A stretch of 35,234 nt of DNA, from assembly GCA_003168255.1 (NCBI GenBank), contig PMSU01000209.1, positions 1-35,234 of the forward strand, given 5' to 3'. Made by a program: the position numbers and the translations under genes. The DNA is from Actinomycetota bacterium. Its GTDB lineage: Bacteria; Actinomycetota; Actinomycetes; Streptosporangiales; Streptosporangiaceae. Below, in pieces: positions 1 to 10,786 of this stretch (position 1 is its first letter; every line of letters starts with the position of its first letter). Under the pieces are notes generated by a model, which saw only the letters and a list, made by a program, of their open reading frames with translations, ran no database searches and was not told the origin of the DNA.

Positions 1-32
1 CCCCCGGGCTCCCGTTGCCCCCTGGCGAATGT

Positions 33-82
33 CGTCGATGTGGCAGCGCCTACCACCGGTGGTAGGTAATTCCACATCGACG
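33..82. repeat. Palindromic element, copy A
   Basis: This is a 50-bp two-armed palindrome. The outer 11-bp arms (33-43 and 72-82) are perfectly complementary, the inner 9-bp arms (49-57 and 58-66, CCTACCACC/GGTGGTAGG) are perfectly complementary, and 5 unpaired bases on each side separate the two stems. The layout matches copies B and C, but the outer arm sequence has diverged. It could form a cruciform or an RNA hairpin. No gene surrounds it. Confidence 0.8.
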
Positions 83-139
83 GGTCTGGCCGGGGGTGCG
101 GTCCCTTCTGCGGGGGCCTTCATGCCGCCTGCCCGGGCG

Positions 140-187
140 ATGAATGTGGCAGAGCCCCCCATCGGTGGTAGGTAACGCCGCATTCAT
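140..187. repeat. Palindromic element, copy B
   Basis: This 48-bp element has outer 11-bp arms (140-150 and 177-187) with one mismatch and a degenerate inner stem. Its reverse complement matches 19742-19789 at about 44 of 48 positions by eye, so the same element occurs in opposite orientation about 19.6 kb away. On the minus strand it supplies an ATG and the peptide MNAALPTTDGGLCHIH, which also begins the small ORF at 19742. I do not regard the ORF here as a real gene. Confidence 0.8.
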
Positions 188-291
188 GTCTGACCCTGTC
201 CTCTGCGCGCCCCGCGAGGCGTGTCCGCCAGCCCCACCTGCCCCGTCTGTCTCAGACATCCCTCCCGGTGTCACCTCGCCCGAGAACCGTG

Positions 292-1053
292 TCAGATGGC
301 CAGGACCAGCCCGTCGTGGGCGGTCTCGAACGAGACCTGGTCCAGTCGGCCGAGCACCTCGGCCCCCATGTGGGTCAGTACGATGCGCCCGCTGGCGAGC
401 AGGTGCCTGCGGGCAGCCAGGTCGGCGTGGCAGAGGTGGTAGCGGATGTTCTTGTCCATGCGATAGGCCTCGGCAATGAGCAGGTCCGCGCCGGCGGCGA
501 CCTCAAGGAGGACATCGGTCCAGGCGGTATCGCCGGTGTAGGCGATGACCCGGTCACCGAGCCCGAGCCGTAGCGCGAGCGCCGGAGCGCCGCTGGGGTG
601 ATCGACCTCCCAGCCGGTGACCTGCACGTCGGCCACGGTTTTGGCCGCCCCGGGGGCAAGCTCCACGATGTCCACGCGGAACCGGCGGGATACGGCAGAC
701 GAGCCCGGAAACAGGCACTCCATGGCCTCGGAGAGCCTGCGGGCTATCCCCGGCGGGCCGGCAATGGTCAGCGGCTTGGTGCGATGGGTGAACTGGCCGT
801 CGAGGATGAGGAACGGCAACCCGCCGAAGTGATCCCCGTGCAAGTGAGAGACGAACACCGCGGCGATCTCGCCAGGATCGAGGCGCAGGCTCCGCAGCGC
901 AGTCAGCGAGGTGGCGCCGCAGTCCATCAGCACGGCGTCCTGGTCTGCGTGGCCACGGAGGTGGATGCACGCCTGGTAACGGCCGCCGCTGCCGAAGGCG
1001 TCGCCTGAGCCTGCGAAGGTGACCGTGACGCCAGAGCCGCCGGAAGTGCTCAT
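292..1053 (-). CDS. MBL-fold metallo-hydrolase (RNase Z/AtsA-like)
   Basis: A metallo-beta-lactamase-fold hydrolase of about 253 residues. The N-terminal VTFAGSGDAFGSGGR strand, the zinc motif HLHGDH, a later histidine (DHPSG), an aspartate in TGDT and a final histidine in LTHMG form the usual dinuclear metal site of the RNase Z/arylsulfatase-like MBL group. The substrate cannot be told from sequence. The ATG at 1053 is chosen because the protein then begins just before the fold; an in-frame GTG at 1077 is also possible and neither has a clear ribosome binding site. It is the last gene of a minus-strand run behind the response regulator and kinase, separated from the regulator by a repeat tract. 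A role tied to that signalling pair is only inferred. Confidence 0.85.
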   Translation of the reverse strand: MSTSGGSGVTVTFAGSGDAFGSGGRYQACIHLRGHADQDAVLMDCGATSLTALRSLRLDPGEIAAVFVSHLHGDHFGGLPFLILDGQFTHRTKPLTIAGPPGIARRLSEAMECLFPGSSAVSRRFRVDIVELAPGAAKTVADVQVTGWEVDHPSGAPALALRLGLGDRVIAYTGDTAWTDVLLEVAAGADLLIAEAYRMDKNIRYHLCHADLAARRHLLASGRIVLTHMGAEVLGRLDQVSFETAHDGLVLAI

Positions 1054-1086
1054 CCGGGTCGCCGCGCGGCCGGGCACCCCACCCAG

Positions 1087-1151
1087 CAGCCGCCCCCCCC
1101 GGTAGCCGCCCCCCCGGCAGTCGCCCTCCCGGCAGTCGCCCCCCGGCAGCC
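1087..1151. repeat. 15-bp degenerate tandem repeat
   Basis: About four units of a C-rich 15-bp sequence (agtcgccctcccggc and variants) lie between the stop of the response regulator (1165) and the start of the hydrolase. Unit lengths vary by one base through C-run length. The position just 3' of a stop codon parallels the repeats at 1926-2000 and 13035-13149. Confidence 0.7.
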
Positions 1152-1164
1152 ACGCACGACGCGG

Positions 1165-1896
1165 CTAGCTGCCCACCCGGAGCGCGTCCAGTGCGTCCCG
1201 GAGCCTGCCGACGCGGTGTTCCAGCCGCACGGTGCAGTCAGTCATGACGGGATCGCCACCCGATGCGGCCTGCCCCGAGATGACGGCGACCAGGTCCTCC
1301 ACGGCGGCAAGCCGCCCGGACAGCTCGGTCAGCAGCGGCTCGGCTCCGGCGGCAGTGCCGGCGGCACTGCCGACAGCAGTGCCGACAGCGAGAGGGTCGC
1401 CCGCCTCGTCGGTTCCGAGTCTCGTTGCCGCACCGCCCTCGGCGAGGCCGGGCGCGCTGGCCAGCTGCGTGCGCAGCAGCTCAGCCTGTTCATGCAGCTG
1501 GAGGTTCTTCGTGTAGAGCTCGACGAAGATCGACACCTTGGCGCGCAGGACCCATGGATCGAACGGCTTGGCGATGTAGTCGACCGCGCCGGCCGCGTAT
1601 CCGCGGAACGCGTAGTCGGGCTCCGAGCTGGCCGCGGTCAGGAAGATGATCGGAATGTCGCGGGTCTTGGCCCGCCGCTTGATGTGCGCCGCTGTCTCGA
1701 AGCCGTCCATCCCCGGCATCACAACGTCGAGCAGGATAACCGCGAAGTCGCCGGTGAGCAGCGCCTTGAGGGCGGCATCGCCGGAGCGCACCGGAACGAG
1801 GACCTGATTCAGCGACGACAGGATCGCCTCAAGCGCGGTCAGGTTCTCTGCGCGGTCGTCAACCAGCAGGATCCTGGGTTTCGTTGTCAACGTCAC
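1165..1896 (-). CDS. Response regulator, REC domain with coiled tail
   Basis: A 243-residue protein with one receiver domain at residues 7-125. It has the acidic pair D13/D14, phosphoacceptor D57 (LLDVVMPGMDG), T87 and K110 (AKPFDP). After the receiver come a helical stretch (ELYTKNLQLHEQAELLRTQ) and an Ala-rich tail; no DNA-binding or output enzyme domain is visible. Single-domain regulators of this kind often relay phosphate or bind a partner. It lies directly downstream of the hybrid kinase in the same direction, so it is the likely phosphotransfer partner. The GTG start at 1896 has a GAAGGGAG ribosome binding site close upstream, with a rather short spacing of about 3 nt. Confidence 0.9.
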   Translation of the reverse strand: MTLTTKPRILLVDDRAENLTALEAILSSLNQVLVPVRSGDAALKALLTGDFAVILLDVVMPGMDGFETAAHIKRRAKTRDIPIIFLTAASSEPDYAFRGYAAGAVDYIAKPFDPWVLRAKVSIFVELYTKNLQLHEQAELLRTQLASAPGLAEGGAATRLGTDEAGDPLAVGTAVGSAAGTAAGAEPLLTELSGRLAAVEDLVAVISGQAASGGDPVMTDCTVRLEHRVGRLRDALDALRVGS

Positions 1897-1925
1897 GAGC
1901 TCCCTTCGGCGTACGCTGGATTGCC

Positions 1926-1987
1926 GCTCACCGCGCGGCCGCTCACCGCGCGGCCGCTCACCGCGCGGCCGCTCACCGCGCGGCCTC

Positions 1988-2000
<13 letters not shown>
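1926..2000. repeat. 15-bp tandem repeat, five copies
   Basis: Four identical units GCTCACCGCGCGGCC (1926-1985) are followed by one variant (1986-2000). The variant overlaps the last codons and stop of the kinase gene. Read on the minus strand, every unit carries CGG TGA in the kinase frame, so a ribosome that reads through meets a new in-frame TGA in each copy. Each unit also carries a GTGA start/stop overlap. Confidence 0.95.
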
Positions 2001-4942
<2,942 letters not shown>

Positions 4943-5059
4943 AAATGATCTCCCTCCGCGCAACCTGGTCGCGACCTTCCGGCCGGAACAGCTCCGCGGG
5001 CAGGTGTTTGCTCTCTAGGCTATGGATGTCACAAGTCTGTCACGATGGAAGCACCGGCC

Positions 5060-5116
5060 ATGACCGAAAGCGGGCAGTCAACTGAAACCCCACGAGGGGG
5101 ATGTGCAGGAACCTGA
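5060..5116 (+). other. Short upstream ORF overlapping phosphatase start
   Basis: An 18-codon reading frame (ATG at 5060, TGA at 5114-5116; MTESGQSTETPRGGCAGT) starts before the GTG of the phosphatase gene and ends inside it in another frame. A weak GGA lies upstream. Translation could affect initiation at 5103. There is no protein-level support, so it may be chance. Confidence 0.25.
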
Positions 5117-7289
5117 CGAACCGATAGCGACCGCCACGTACGAACCCGAGCCTGCCGCCGCCGCGCAGGCTCGCCGTTTCGTCCGCGAGACGTTGTGGTC
5201 GTGGGGCGTGCCAGGATCTGCTGCCCAGGCATCCGGGCTGGTAGATGACGCGGTGCTGCTGACGAGCGAGCTGGTCACCAATGCCGTGGTGCACGCGGGC
5301 ACGCAAGTCCAGGTCAGTTGCAGGATGGGCAGCCGGGCGGTCGAGGTGGCCGTGCGGGACAGGCATCCGGCCCGCGCGCTCAACGTCGCGCGGCAGCCCG
5401 CTGGGGATCCCGCCGACCGCACCAGCGGACGAGGGCTGATGCTGCCGTCCGCGCTCGCGACGGCGTGGGGGGTAACCTACGCGCGCACCGCGAAGTCGGT
5501 GTGGTTCAGGATCATGTTCGCTGATTACCCGGCCGACGGCAACGGCGCCCTGAGCGGTGCGCCGGACGTGCTGGCCCTGCACGACAGGGCCGGTGGCGAG
5601 CCGGACGACCTTCTCCTCGACGGGGTTGACGCGCATGACAGCGGGCCCCTGACCCATCGGCTGGACCTGGGGAAGCTCGGCTACGACGAGTTGCTCAGGC
5701 ACACGGTCGAGACGGCGCGTGACGCGGTGGACGCGGACGCCGCCTACGCGCTCGTCGCCGACGAAGACGGAGAACTGCGGATGCGCGCGGCCGCCGGGCT
5801 CGGGCCGCCGGCGGTGCTTGACGCTCTTGCCGGGCATGCTTCCCAGGCGCAGAGCATCGCATCGCGGTCGGTCATGACGGTCCCGTTCCTGGTAGAGGGC
5901 AGGGTTACCGGGATCCTTGCGGCGGCGTCTGGCGAGCCTGATCGCTTTAGCGAGGGCGACTCGGCCCGGCTACAGCGGGTCGCCGACCGGATGGCGCTGT
6001 CCCTGGAGCGGTCCAGGCTGGGCGAACTCGAGCGGGCCAGGCGCGGCCGGGTCAGTTTCCTTGCCGAGGCGAGCGACCTGCTGGCAGGCACGCTCGATCA
6101 GGAGAAGATCATCGCCCTTGCCGCGCAGCTGGTCGTGCCCCGGCTGGCGGCCTGGTGCGCCGTGCTGCTGGCCGACGACGCCGGTGCTTATCGCCCGGCC
6201 TATGTGTGGCATGCCGACGAGTCCCGGCTCGATGCGCTGGCCCAGCTGCTCGATGCCATCGCGGTGCCGGATGTGCCGCCCCGCGGCGGCGGTCGCAGCT
6301 GGTCCCTCGCGCTCGATGACCCCGCCGGGCTGCCGCCTGATGCGGTAGAGCTGGCATCCGGTTCGGCCTGGTGCTTCCCGCTTTCCGCCCGCGGCCGGAG
6401 CCTCGGTATCCTCACGATTGGCCGGCCGCGCGGCGGCAGCCTGCCGAGGGAGGTCAACGATCTCGCCGAGGACCTGGCGCGCCGGACCGCGCTCGCGCTT
6501 GACAACGCGCAGCTCTACGAACGGCAGCAGGAGACCAGCCGGGCGCTCCAGCGGAGCCTGCTGCCGCCCGAAGTGCCGCAGATCCCCGGCCTCGACCTCG
6601 CCGTGGCGCATGAGGTAGCCGGTGAGGGCAACGAGGTCGGCGGCGACTTCTATGACGTCTTCGCGGCCGGGGATGGCCGCTGGCGGTTCACCATCGGCGA
6701 TGTGTGCGGCACCGGTCCTGCTGCCGCCGCGGTGACCGGCCTTGCCAGGCATACCCTGCGCATCCTGGCCGGTGAGGGATACAGCATCGCCGCGGTGCTC
6801 GACCGGCTGAACCGGCTGCTTCTGGATGAGGGCGCGGGGGCGACGTTCATCACGCTCATCCACGGCGAGATATGCACCGTCACCGGCGACGGGCGCGATG
6901 ATGCGCCCGCGGTCCGGCTATCGCTCGTGTGCGCCGGGCATCCGCTGCCGCTGCTGCTGCGGTCCGGGACCGGCGCCGGGCCCGCGCCGTTCCCCGAGGC
7001 GGCCGCGGAGCCGCAGCCGCTGCTCGGGGTGATCGATGAGCTCACGTTCGTCGCGCAGGACGTCTTCCTGTTCCCCGGTGATCTGGTGCTCTGCGTCACC
7101 GACGGAGTTACCGAACGCCGGGAGGACGGCCGCCTGCTCGACGACGACGACGGGCTCGCCAGGCTGCTCGCCGACTGCGCCGGGCTGAGCGCGGGCGCGG
7201 TCGCGGCCCGGATCCAGCGGGGCGTCAGCGACTTCGGTACCGGCCCGTCCGCCGACGACATGGCACTGCTCGTGCTGCGCGCGCTCTAG
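5103..7289 (+). CDS. Anti-sigma-kinase/GAF/PP2C (SpoIIE) phosphatase
   Basis: A 728-residue cytoplasmic regulator of the RsbU/SpoIIE class. Residues about 15-140 form an RsbW/SpoIIAB-like HATPase with an N-box in ELVTNAVVHA, the G1 aspartate in VRD and a later SGRGL box. A GAF-like domain (about 190-305) and a second GAF (about 320-470) follow. The C-terminus (about 480-728) is a PP2C-type Ser/Thr phosphatase with GGDFYD, GDVCGTG, TDG and ADDM metal-site motifs. In this family the kinase phosphorylates an anti-anti-sigma factor and the phosphatase reverses it, so both activities of a partner switch sit in one chain. No anti-sigma or STAS gene is nearby. The GTG at 5103 follows GAGGGGG; an in-frame stop at 5061 limits the N-terminus. 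It is divergent from the kinase operon, with 160 bp between. Confidence 0.93.
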   Translation: MQEPDEPIATATYEPEPAAAAQARRFVRETLWSWGVPGSAAQASGLVDDAVLLTSELVTNAVVHAGTQVQVSCRMGSRAVEVAVRDRHPARALNVARQPAGDPADRTSGRGLMLPSALATAWGVTYARTAKSVWFRIMFADYPADGNGALSGAPDVLALHDRAGGEPDDLLLDGVDAHDSGPLTHRLDLGKLGYDELLRHTVETARDAVDADAAYALVADEDGELRMRAAAGLGPPAVLDALAGHASQAQSIASRSVMTVPFLVEGRVTGILAAASGEPDRFSEGDSARLQRVADRMALSLERSRLGELERARRGRVSFLAEASDLLAGTLDQEKIIALAAQLVVPRLAAWCAVLLADDAGAYRPAYVWHADESRLDALAQLLDAIAVPDVPPRGGGRSWSLALDDPAGLPPDAVELASGSAWCFPLSARGRSLGILTIGRPRGGSLPREVNDLAEDLARRTALALDNAQLYERQQETSRALQRSLLPPEVPQIPGLDLAVAHEVAGEGNEVGGDFYDVFAAGDGRWRFTIGDVCGTGPAAAAVTGLARHTLRILAGEGYSIAAVLDRLNRLLLDEGAGATFITLIHGEICTVTGDGRDDAPAVRLSLVCAGHPLPLLLRSGTGAGPAPFPEAAAEPQPLLGVIDELTFVAQDVFLFPGDLVLCVTDGVTERREDGRLLDDDDGLARLLADCAGLSAGAVAARIQRGVSDFGTGPSADDMALLVLRAL

Positions 7290-7299
7290 CCAGGCGGCC

Positions 7300-7677
7300 C
7301 TACTTGGCATCCATCCCGGGCCGGAACGTCTCGCCGCGCAGCGCCCGCTCCACCACATCCACAGCGCGCGCCGCAGCCACCAGCCTGCGGCCTTCCCTGC
7401 GGTAGGCGGCCAGCACCGCGTCCACCGCGTGCGGCGGCAGCGTCTGGGTCAGATCGGTCCTGGCCATCCGGTACCCCTGGCGCGCCCCCTGCACGGCCGC
7501 AGCCAGGTGATGACGGGCCATCGTGGCCAGCGCCACCGGGTGCCTGCGCAGCACCCCGTAGAGCCGGTAGTCCGGAGGGACCGCGTCGAGCAGCCAGGCC
7601 ACCGCGGTCGCCTCGAACCCTTCGCTGCCCGGCGGATGCACCCCGGCCGGCCAGCCAGGCGGAAGGTACGCAGGCAT
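7300..7677 (-). CDS. Conserved actinobacterial hypothetical, ~125 aa
   Basis: A 125-residue, mostly helical, soluble protein beginning MPAYLPPGWPAGVHPPGSEG, with a middle part rich in Arg, His and Ala (VLRRHPVALATMARHH) and no catalytic motif I recognise. The pattern (proline-rich start, DYRLYGVLRRHP) fits a conserved hypothetical family of high-GC actinobacteria as I recall it. ATG 7677 is chosen; a GTG at 7683 is two codons earlier. It converges on the phosphatase with only 10 bp between. Function unknown. Confidence 0.75.
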   Translation of the reverse strand: MPAYLPPGWPAGVHPPGSEGFEATAVAWLLDAVPPDYRLYGVLRRHPVALATMARHHLAAAVQGARQGYRMARTDLTQTLPPHAVDAVLAAYRREGRRLVAAARAVDVVERALRGETFRPGMDAK

Positions 7678-7683
7678 GGCCAC

Positions 7684-7715
7684 AGGATAGCGTATTATCG
7701 AATGAATATTCTAGT
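7684..7715. promoter_or_regulatory. AT-rich divergent promoter candidate
   Basis: A short AT-rich stretch in GC-rich surroundings lies between the divergent genes at 7677 and 7774. It contains the palindrome GAATATTC (7704-7711) and -10-like hexamers on both strands (TATTCT on plus; TATCCT on minus, very close to the minus gene start). No convincing -35 element was found, so this is tentative. Confidence 0.35.
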
Positions 7716-7773
7716 GCGTGGTGCATCCGGCGCGGGAGCGGCGCCGCGCTCGCGCCGATATCATTCCGGTGCT

Positions 7774-8775
7774 ATGGCCGGGAACCCTGCGCCTGACTGG
7801 TATCCCGATCCACGCAGCCGTGGGGTCCTGCGCTGGTGGGACGGGGCCAGGTGGTCTGGCGAGACACGTCCGCAGGCGGGAGCCACCGCTGGATCAGGGC
7901 AGCTACCAGCAGGCCCGGCGTCCGCCGCCCACGTTGACCCCGCTCCGTTCGGCGGAATAGAAAACCCGCCCCCTCCGGTCACCGGGGCCCTCGGCCAGCC
8001 AGCCACGGTCTTCGGGGGTTCCGGGACGGGGGCGCCCGGCGACGCCGATGGCGGCGATCCAGCCGGCCCGCAGGCGTCGTGGCGCGAGCCTGCGCTCCAG
8101 GCATGGGCGGCGGTGTACCCCGCGGCCGAGCCCGCGACGGGCAAGAGCGCGTTCCCGGTCAGGCGGTGGGTGCTCGGCGGGGCGGCGGCGGCGGTCATCG
8201 CGGGAGTGGCGGCATGGTTTCTGGTGGGCGCGCTGGGCGGACACGCGGTCGCGGGCCGGCCGGCCTTCCACGGCGGCGTGGTCACCGACAGAGCCGCGGG
8301 AATCAGCTTTGCGATCCCCCGCGGCACCGGCTGGGCCAGGGTAGCCAGGCCCGCTGACGGTTTCACCACAATGTTTTACCGAACGGTGCCAGGCTCCAGG
8401 TCCGCCCGAATGCCGGACTCGCCGGTGGCGGCCGCCGAGCCGCTGCCAGTTGCGATCGCCTATCACGGGACACAGGATCTGCGGTCCGATGGCGTCCGGG
8501 CCGCCCAGGTGGTCGCGAGGCGCTACTTCCCCTGGTACCACGGCCGGCTGGACACCGCCGCCCGGCGTCAGCCAGGGCCGGCCGCCGGGCAGCTGGCTTA
8601 CCTGGTCACGTTCGGCATCGGTGCCGCCGGCGGGCACGCGGGCCAGACGGCTGCGGTCGTGATCGTCAGCCGCGGCCAGGGCAACCGTCCCGGACTGCTG
8701 TTCGTGAGCATCGCGGACGGCACGAGCACGCGCCTGATCGGTCAGATCACCGGGACGGCACGCCCGGCAGCCTAG
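7774..8775 (+). CDS. DUF2510 single-pass membrane protein
   Basis: A 333-residue protein. Residues 1-32 carry the DUF2510 signature (DWYPDPRSRGVLRWWDGARW). A Pro/Gly/Ala-rich linker follows to about 125, then one membrane helix (about 132-154, WVLGGAAAAVIAGVAAWFLVG) and an extracellular domain of about 175 residues. That domain has AGISFAIPRGTGWARV, seen in proteins whose outer part recalls PsbP/LpqN-like folds; I cannot assign it firmly. An upstream in-frame extension exists, but ATG 7774 puts the DUF2510 motif at the N-terminus, as is usual in the family. It converges on the secretion operon; a link to secretion is only positional. Confidence 0.85.
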   Translation: MAGNPAPDWYPDPRSRGVLRWWDGARWSGETRPQAGATAGSGQLPAGPASAAHVDPAPFGGIENPPPPVTGALGQPATVFGGSGTGAPGDADGGDPAGPQASWREPALQAWAAVYPAAEPATGKSAFPVRRWVLGGAAAAVIAGVAAWFLVGALGGHAVAGRPAFHGGVVTDRAAGISFAIPRGTGWARVARPADGFTTMFYRTVPGSRSARMPDSPVAAAEPLPVAIAYHGTQDLRSDGVRAAQVVARRYFPWYHGRLDTAARRQPGPAAGQLAYLVTFGIGAAGGHAGQTAAVVIVSRGQGNRPGLLFVSIADGTSTRLIGQITGTARPAA

Positions 8776-8806
8776 GGCGACGGCACGACTGAACGGGGAT
8801 TCACTG

Positions 8807-9337
8807 TTATGGCTGGCGCCGTCCGCCGGGATCAGGTTCGGTGTGCCGCCGTCCGCCGGGATCAGGTTCGGTGTGCCGCCGGCCGCCGGGATCAGGTTCG
8901 GTGTGCCGCCGTCCGCCTGGGTCTGGGCCTGGGTGAAGCCGGCCGCCCGGGTCGGGTTCTGACTGAAGCGTGCCACCGGGCTGGATTCCGGGTTGCATGG
9001 GCTGGGTGCCGATAGGCACGTAAGGTGGCGTGGCCCGGAGCCGTTCCTCAAGTTCTTGCATGATTTGCTCGGCGGTGTTGCCCAGCCGCCTGTTCCAGAG
9101 TTCCAGCTCCGAAGTCCACTTCTTCGCCGCCTGCCCCGTCCAGGCGTCGTCGTCCCTGACCGTCTTGCAGGCGGGCCGCAGCGCATTCGCCAGCCCTTCC
9201 TCGGCGCCGTACACCTTCGCATACAGCGTGAGCAGATCCTGGTAGGCGGGGTTCGGCTGGGTGCCGTGCGGAGGTATGACAGGCCGCCCGATTCGCTGCA
9301 TCGGGTCGGGGAAGGACGCGGGTGGCGGGTGACTCAT
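8807..9337 (-). CDS. WXG-like helical protein with repeat tail
   Basis: A 176-residue protein. Residues about 28-108 are helical with DDAWTGQAAKKW, a WXG-type turn between two helices as in WXG100 proteins. The C-terminal 60 residues are Gly/Pro/Arg-rich, with three copies of EPDPGGRRHT and degenerate copies before them, encoded by a 30-bp DNA repeat. It is the last gene of the minus-strand secretion operon, 7 nt after the preceding stop. It could be a substrate or chaperone of the FtsK/SpoIIIE ATPase encoded at 14230-18756. The repeat tail is likely variable between strains and has no known function. Confidence 0.8.
   Translation of the reverse strand: MSHPPPASFPDPMQRIGRPVIPPHGTQPNPAYQDLLTLYAKVYGAEEGLANALRPACKTVRDDDAWTGQAAKKWTSELELWNRRLGNTAEQIMQELEERLRATPPYVPIGTQPMQPGIQPGGTLQSEPDPGGRLHPGPDPGGRRHTEPDPGGRRHTEPDPGGRRHTEPDPGGRRQP
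8818..8937. repeat. 30-bp tandem repeat in coding tail
   Basis: Three near-identical 30-bp units (8818-8847, 8848-8877, 8878-8907; the third differs at one base) are followed by a diverged fourth. They encode the ten-residue repeat EPDPGGRRHT on the minus strand. Unit length is a multiple of three, so copy-number change would keep the frame. Confidence 0.95.
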
Positions 9338-9344
9338 CGCCGGT

Positions 9345-10304
9345 TCAGCTCCCCTCGGCGCGATGCGCCGCAGGGTCCCCGGCGGGCCGCTGGTCCGCTG
9401 GCGCTGACCCGGCCATAACCAGGCGGAGCCCTGGTCCGGTGGGCTGGGCGTCAGTGCCAGGACCCTCGTCCTGACCTTGTGCCTGGCCGATGTGCAGATG
9501 CGGGGCGCCTGTCTCCTGCTGAGGTACGGACCGACCGTCGGGCTCGGCGGCGGCGGGCGTGCCGTACTCGCCGGCGTTCCTCAGCAGCTCATCCAGTGCC
9601 GCCTGCCTGCGGTCTGCTTCCTTCTTGTCTTGGTCCTTCTTCCTGCTCTTGGCCACGGAGGCGCCAAGCACGGCGAGGCCGGCGGCGCCAAGGGCGGCGA
9701 AGAACGCGATCGCGTACTGCGGGTCCGACGCATTGCGTTCGATGTCGTCCCAGACGCGGTCGGGGAGACTCTCGCTGTGCTGCGCCGCGTGGGATACCCG
9801 CTTTGCGTCCAGCCCGGCGTGCTTCGCCGCATCCGGCGACGGCTGGCCGGCGGCAGCCGTCGTGGCTGATGCCGTGTGCCCGTACGGGTCGGGCGGGGCG
9901 GCCGGTGCGCCCACCCCGGACGGGTAGCCACCTCCAGGAGCCGCGCTGTCACTCCCCGCGCCAGATCCGGTTCCGCTCGTCCCGGGTCCGCTGCTTGTGC
10001 CAGAACCAGTAGTGCTGCCCGGAGAAACGCCTTGAGCACCAGGTTGACCGCCCATCCTCGGCGGCACCGTGTGCTCGTCTTCGCGGATCTTTTGCAGGCG
10101 CTCGGTGAGCTCCGAAATCTGATCGGCTGTCCAGTGCTCGGCCTGGTGCACGGTGCCAATGCTGATCCCCTGCGCCGAAAGAGGCGCGGAGAACTCTCCG
10201 GCGAAGGCGGCGATGCCATGTTGCGCGGTCCGCAGCTCACCGATGAGCGACTGCATCTTCTCGGGATTCATCCCGACGAAACCCTGATCGTCGCCGTGGT
10301 TCAC
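9345..10304 (-). CDS. WXG-like N-domain protein with one membrane helix
   Basis: A 319-residue protein. Residues about 12-75 form two predicted helices joined by a turn (MNPEKMQSLIGELRTAQHGI ... EHWTADQISELTERLQ), in the style of WXG100/ESX proteins but without an exact W-x-G. A long Gly/Ser/Pro linker (80-160) follows, then DPQYAIAFFAALGAAG and a hydrophobic span (about 197-218), then a Lys/Arg-rich stretch (RKKDQDKKEADRR) and a disordered tail. The FF-x-ALG phrase recalls a motif I associate with DUF6571-type proteins. GTG 10304 is chosen because AGGAGG lies 4 nt upstream and the previous gene ends at 10339. It is the fourth gene of the operon. Likely a membrane-anchored component or substrate; role unknown. 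Confidence 0.8.
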   Translation of the reverse strand: MNHGDDQGFVGMNPEKMQSLIGELRTAQHGIAAFAGEFSAPLSAQGISIGTVHQAEHWTADQISELTERLQKIREDEHTVPPRMGGQPGAQGVSPGSTTGSGTSSGPGTSGTGSGAGSDSAAPGGGYPSGVGAPAAPPDPYGHTASATTAAAGQPSPDAAKHAGLDAKRVSHAAQHSESLPDRVWDDIERNASDPQYAIAFFAALGAAGLAVLGASVAKSRKKDQDKKEADRRQAALDELLRNAGEYGTPAAAEPDGRSVPQQETGAPHLHIGQAQGQDEGPGTDAQPTGPGLRLVMAGSAPADQRPAGDPAAHRAEGS

Positions 10305-10338
10305 ATCGCCTCCTAGTCCAGCACGGATTGCCGACTGA

Positions 10339-10779
10339 CTAGACGTTCGGCAGCGGGCCGCAGACCTTCGTCGGCCAGGTGCCATTTGTCGCTGCGTCCG
10401 TGGTCCAGTCGGCAATCGTCTTGTACGGCTTGAAGGCAGAGGTGTGCGGGTACGTTCCCTCGTTCTGTCCAAACCACTGCGAGAACGCGCCGTTGGAAAT
10501 TACCCGCCCGTCCTTGTACCAGCCGTCCTTCGTCCCCTGAGAGGCCACCGCCATGTTGCCATCTGACTTGTCCCAGATGGGAATGTTGTGCTGGGCGAGG
10601 CACTGGACGAACAACGGGTCAAGCTTGTTCTGACGGGCGGTCACCGAGCTAAACGAGTCCGTGCCGCCGGGCTTGGGGCCAGCCCCGCCCGAGGAAGAGC
10701 ATCCGGCTGTCACCAGCAGGCTTGCCGCCCCGGCAATCAGCAGGATCGCGTGCAACGAACGTCCGGTCACTTTCGCCAT
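10339..10779 (-). CDS. Lipoprotein sharing a domain with its neighbour
   Basis: A 146-residue lipoprotein. A short basic n-region (MAKVTGR), a hydrophobic core and the lipobox VTAGC (C27) predict lipid attachment outside the membrane. The mature part is about 120 residues. Residues 61-110 (LAQHNIPIWDKSDG ... AFSQWFGQNEGTY) align without gaps to residues 648-697 of the 735-residue protein encoded just upstream, with about 25 of 50 identities by hand. Cys60 and Cys140 could form a disulfide. ATG 10779 is preferred: it lies 7 nt after the upstream stop and gives a normal signal peptide; an ATG at 10815 would add 12 residues. No known family was recognised. Confidence 0.85.
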   Translation of the reverse strand: MAKVTGRSLHAILLIAGAASLLVTAGCSSSGGAGPKPGGTDSFSSVTARQNKLDPLFVQCLAQHNIPIWDKSDGNMAVASQGTKDGWYKDGRVISNGAFSQWFGQNEGTYPHTSAFKPYKTIADWTTDAATNGTWPTKVCGPLPNV

Positions 10780-10786
10780 CTGGCAA

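Noticed and set aside
50..274. 74-residue minus-strand frame through copies A and B
   Set aside because: It consists mainly of palindromic repeat sequence and Arg/Gly-rich codons, with no supporting signals.
7429..7773. N-terminal extension of the DUF2510 protein
   Set aside because: It overlaps the minus-strand conserved gene, has no ribosome binding site, and would bury the DUF2510 motif that normally opens these proteins.
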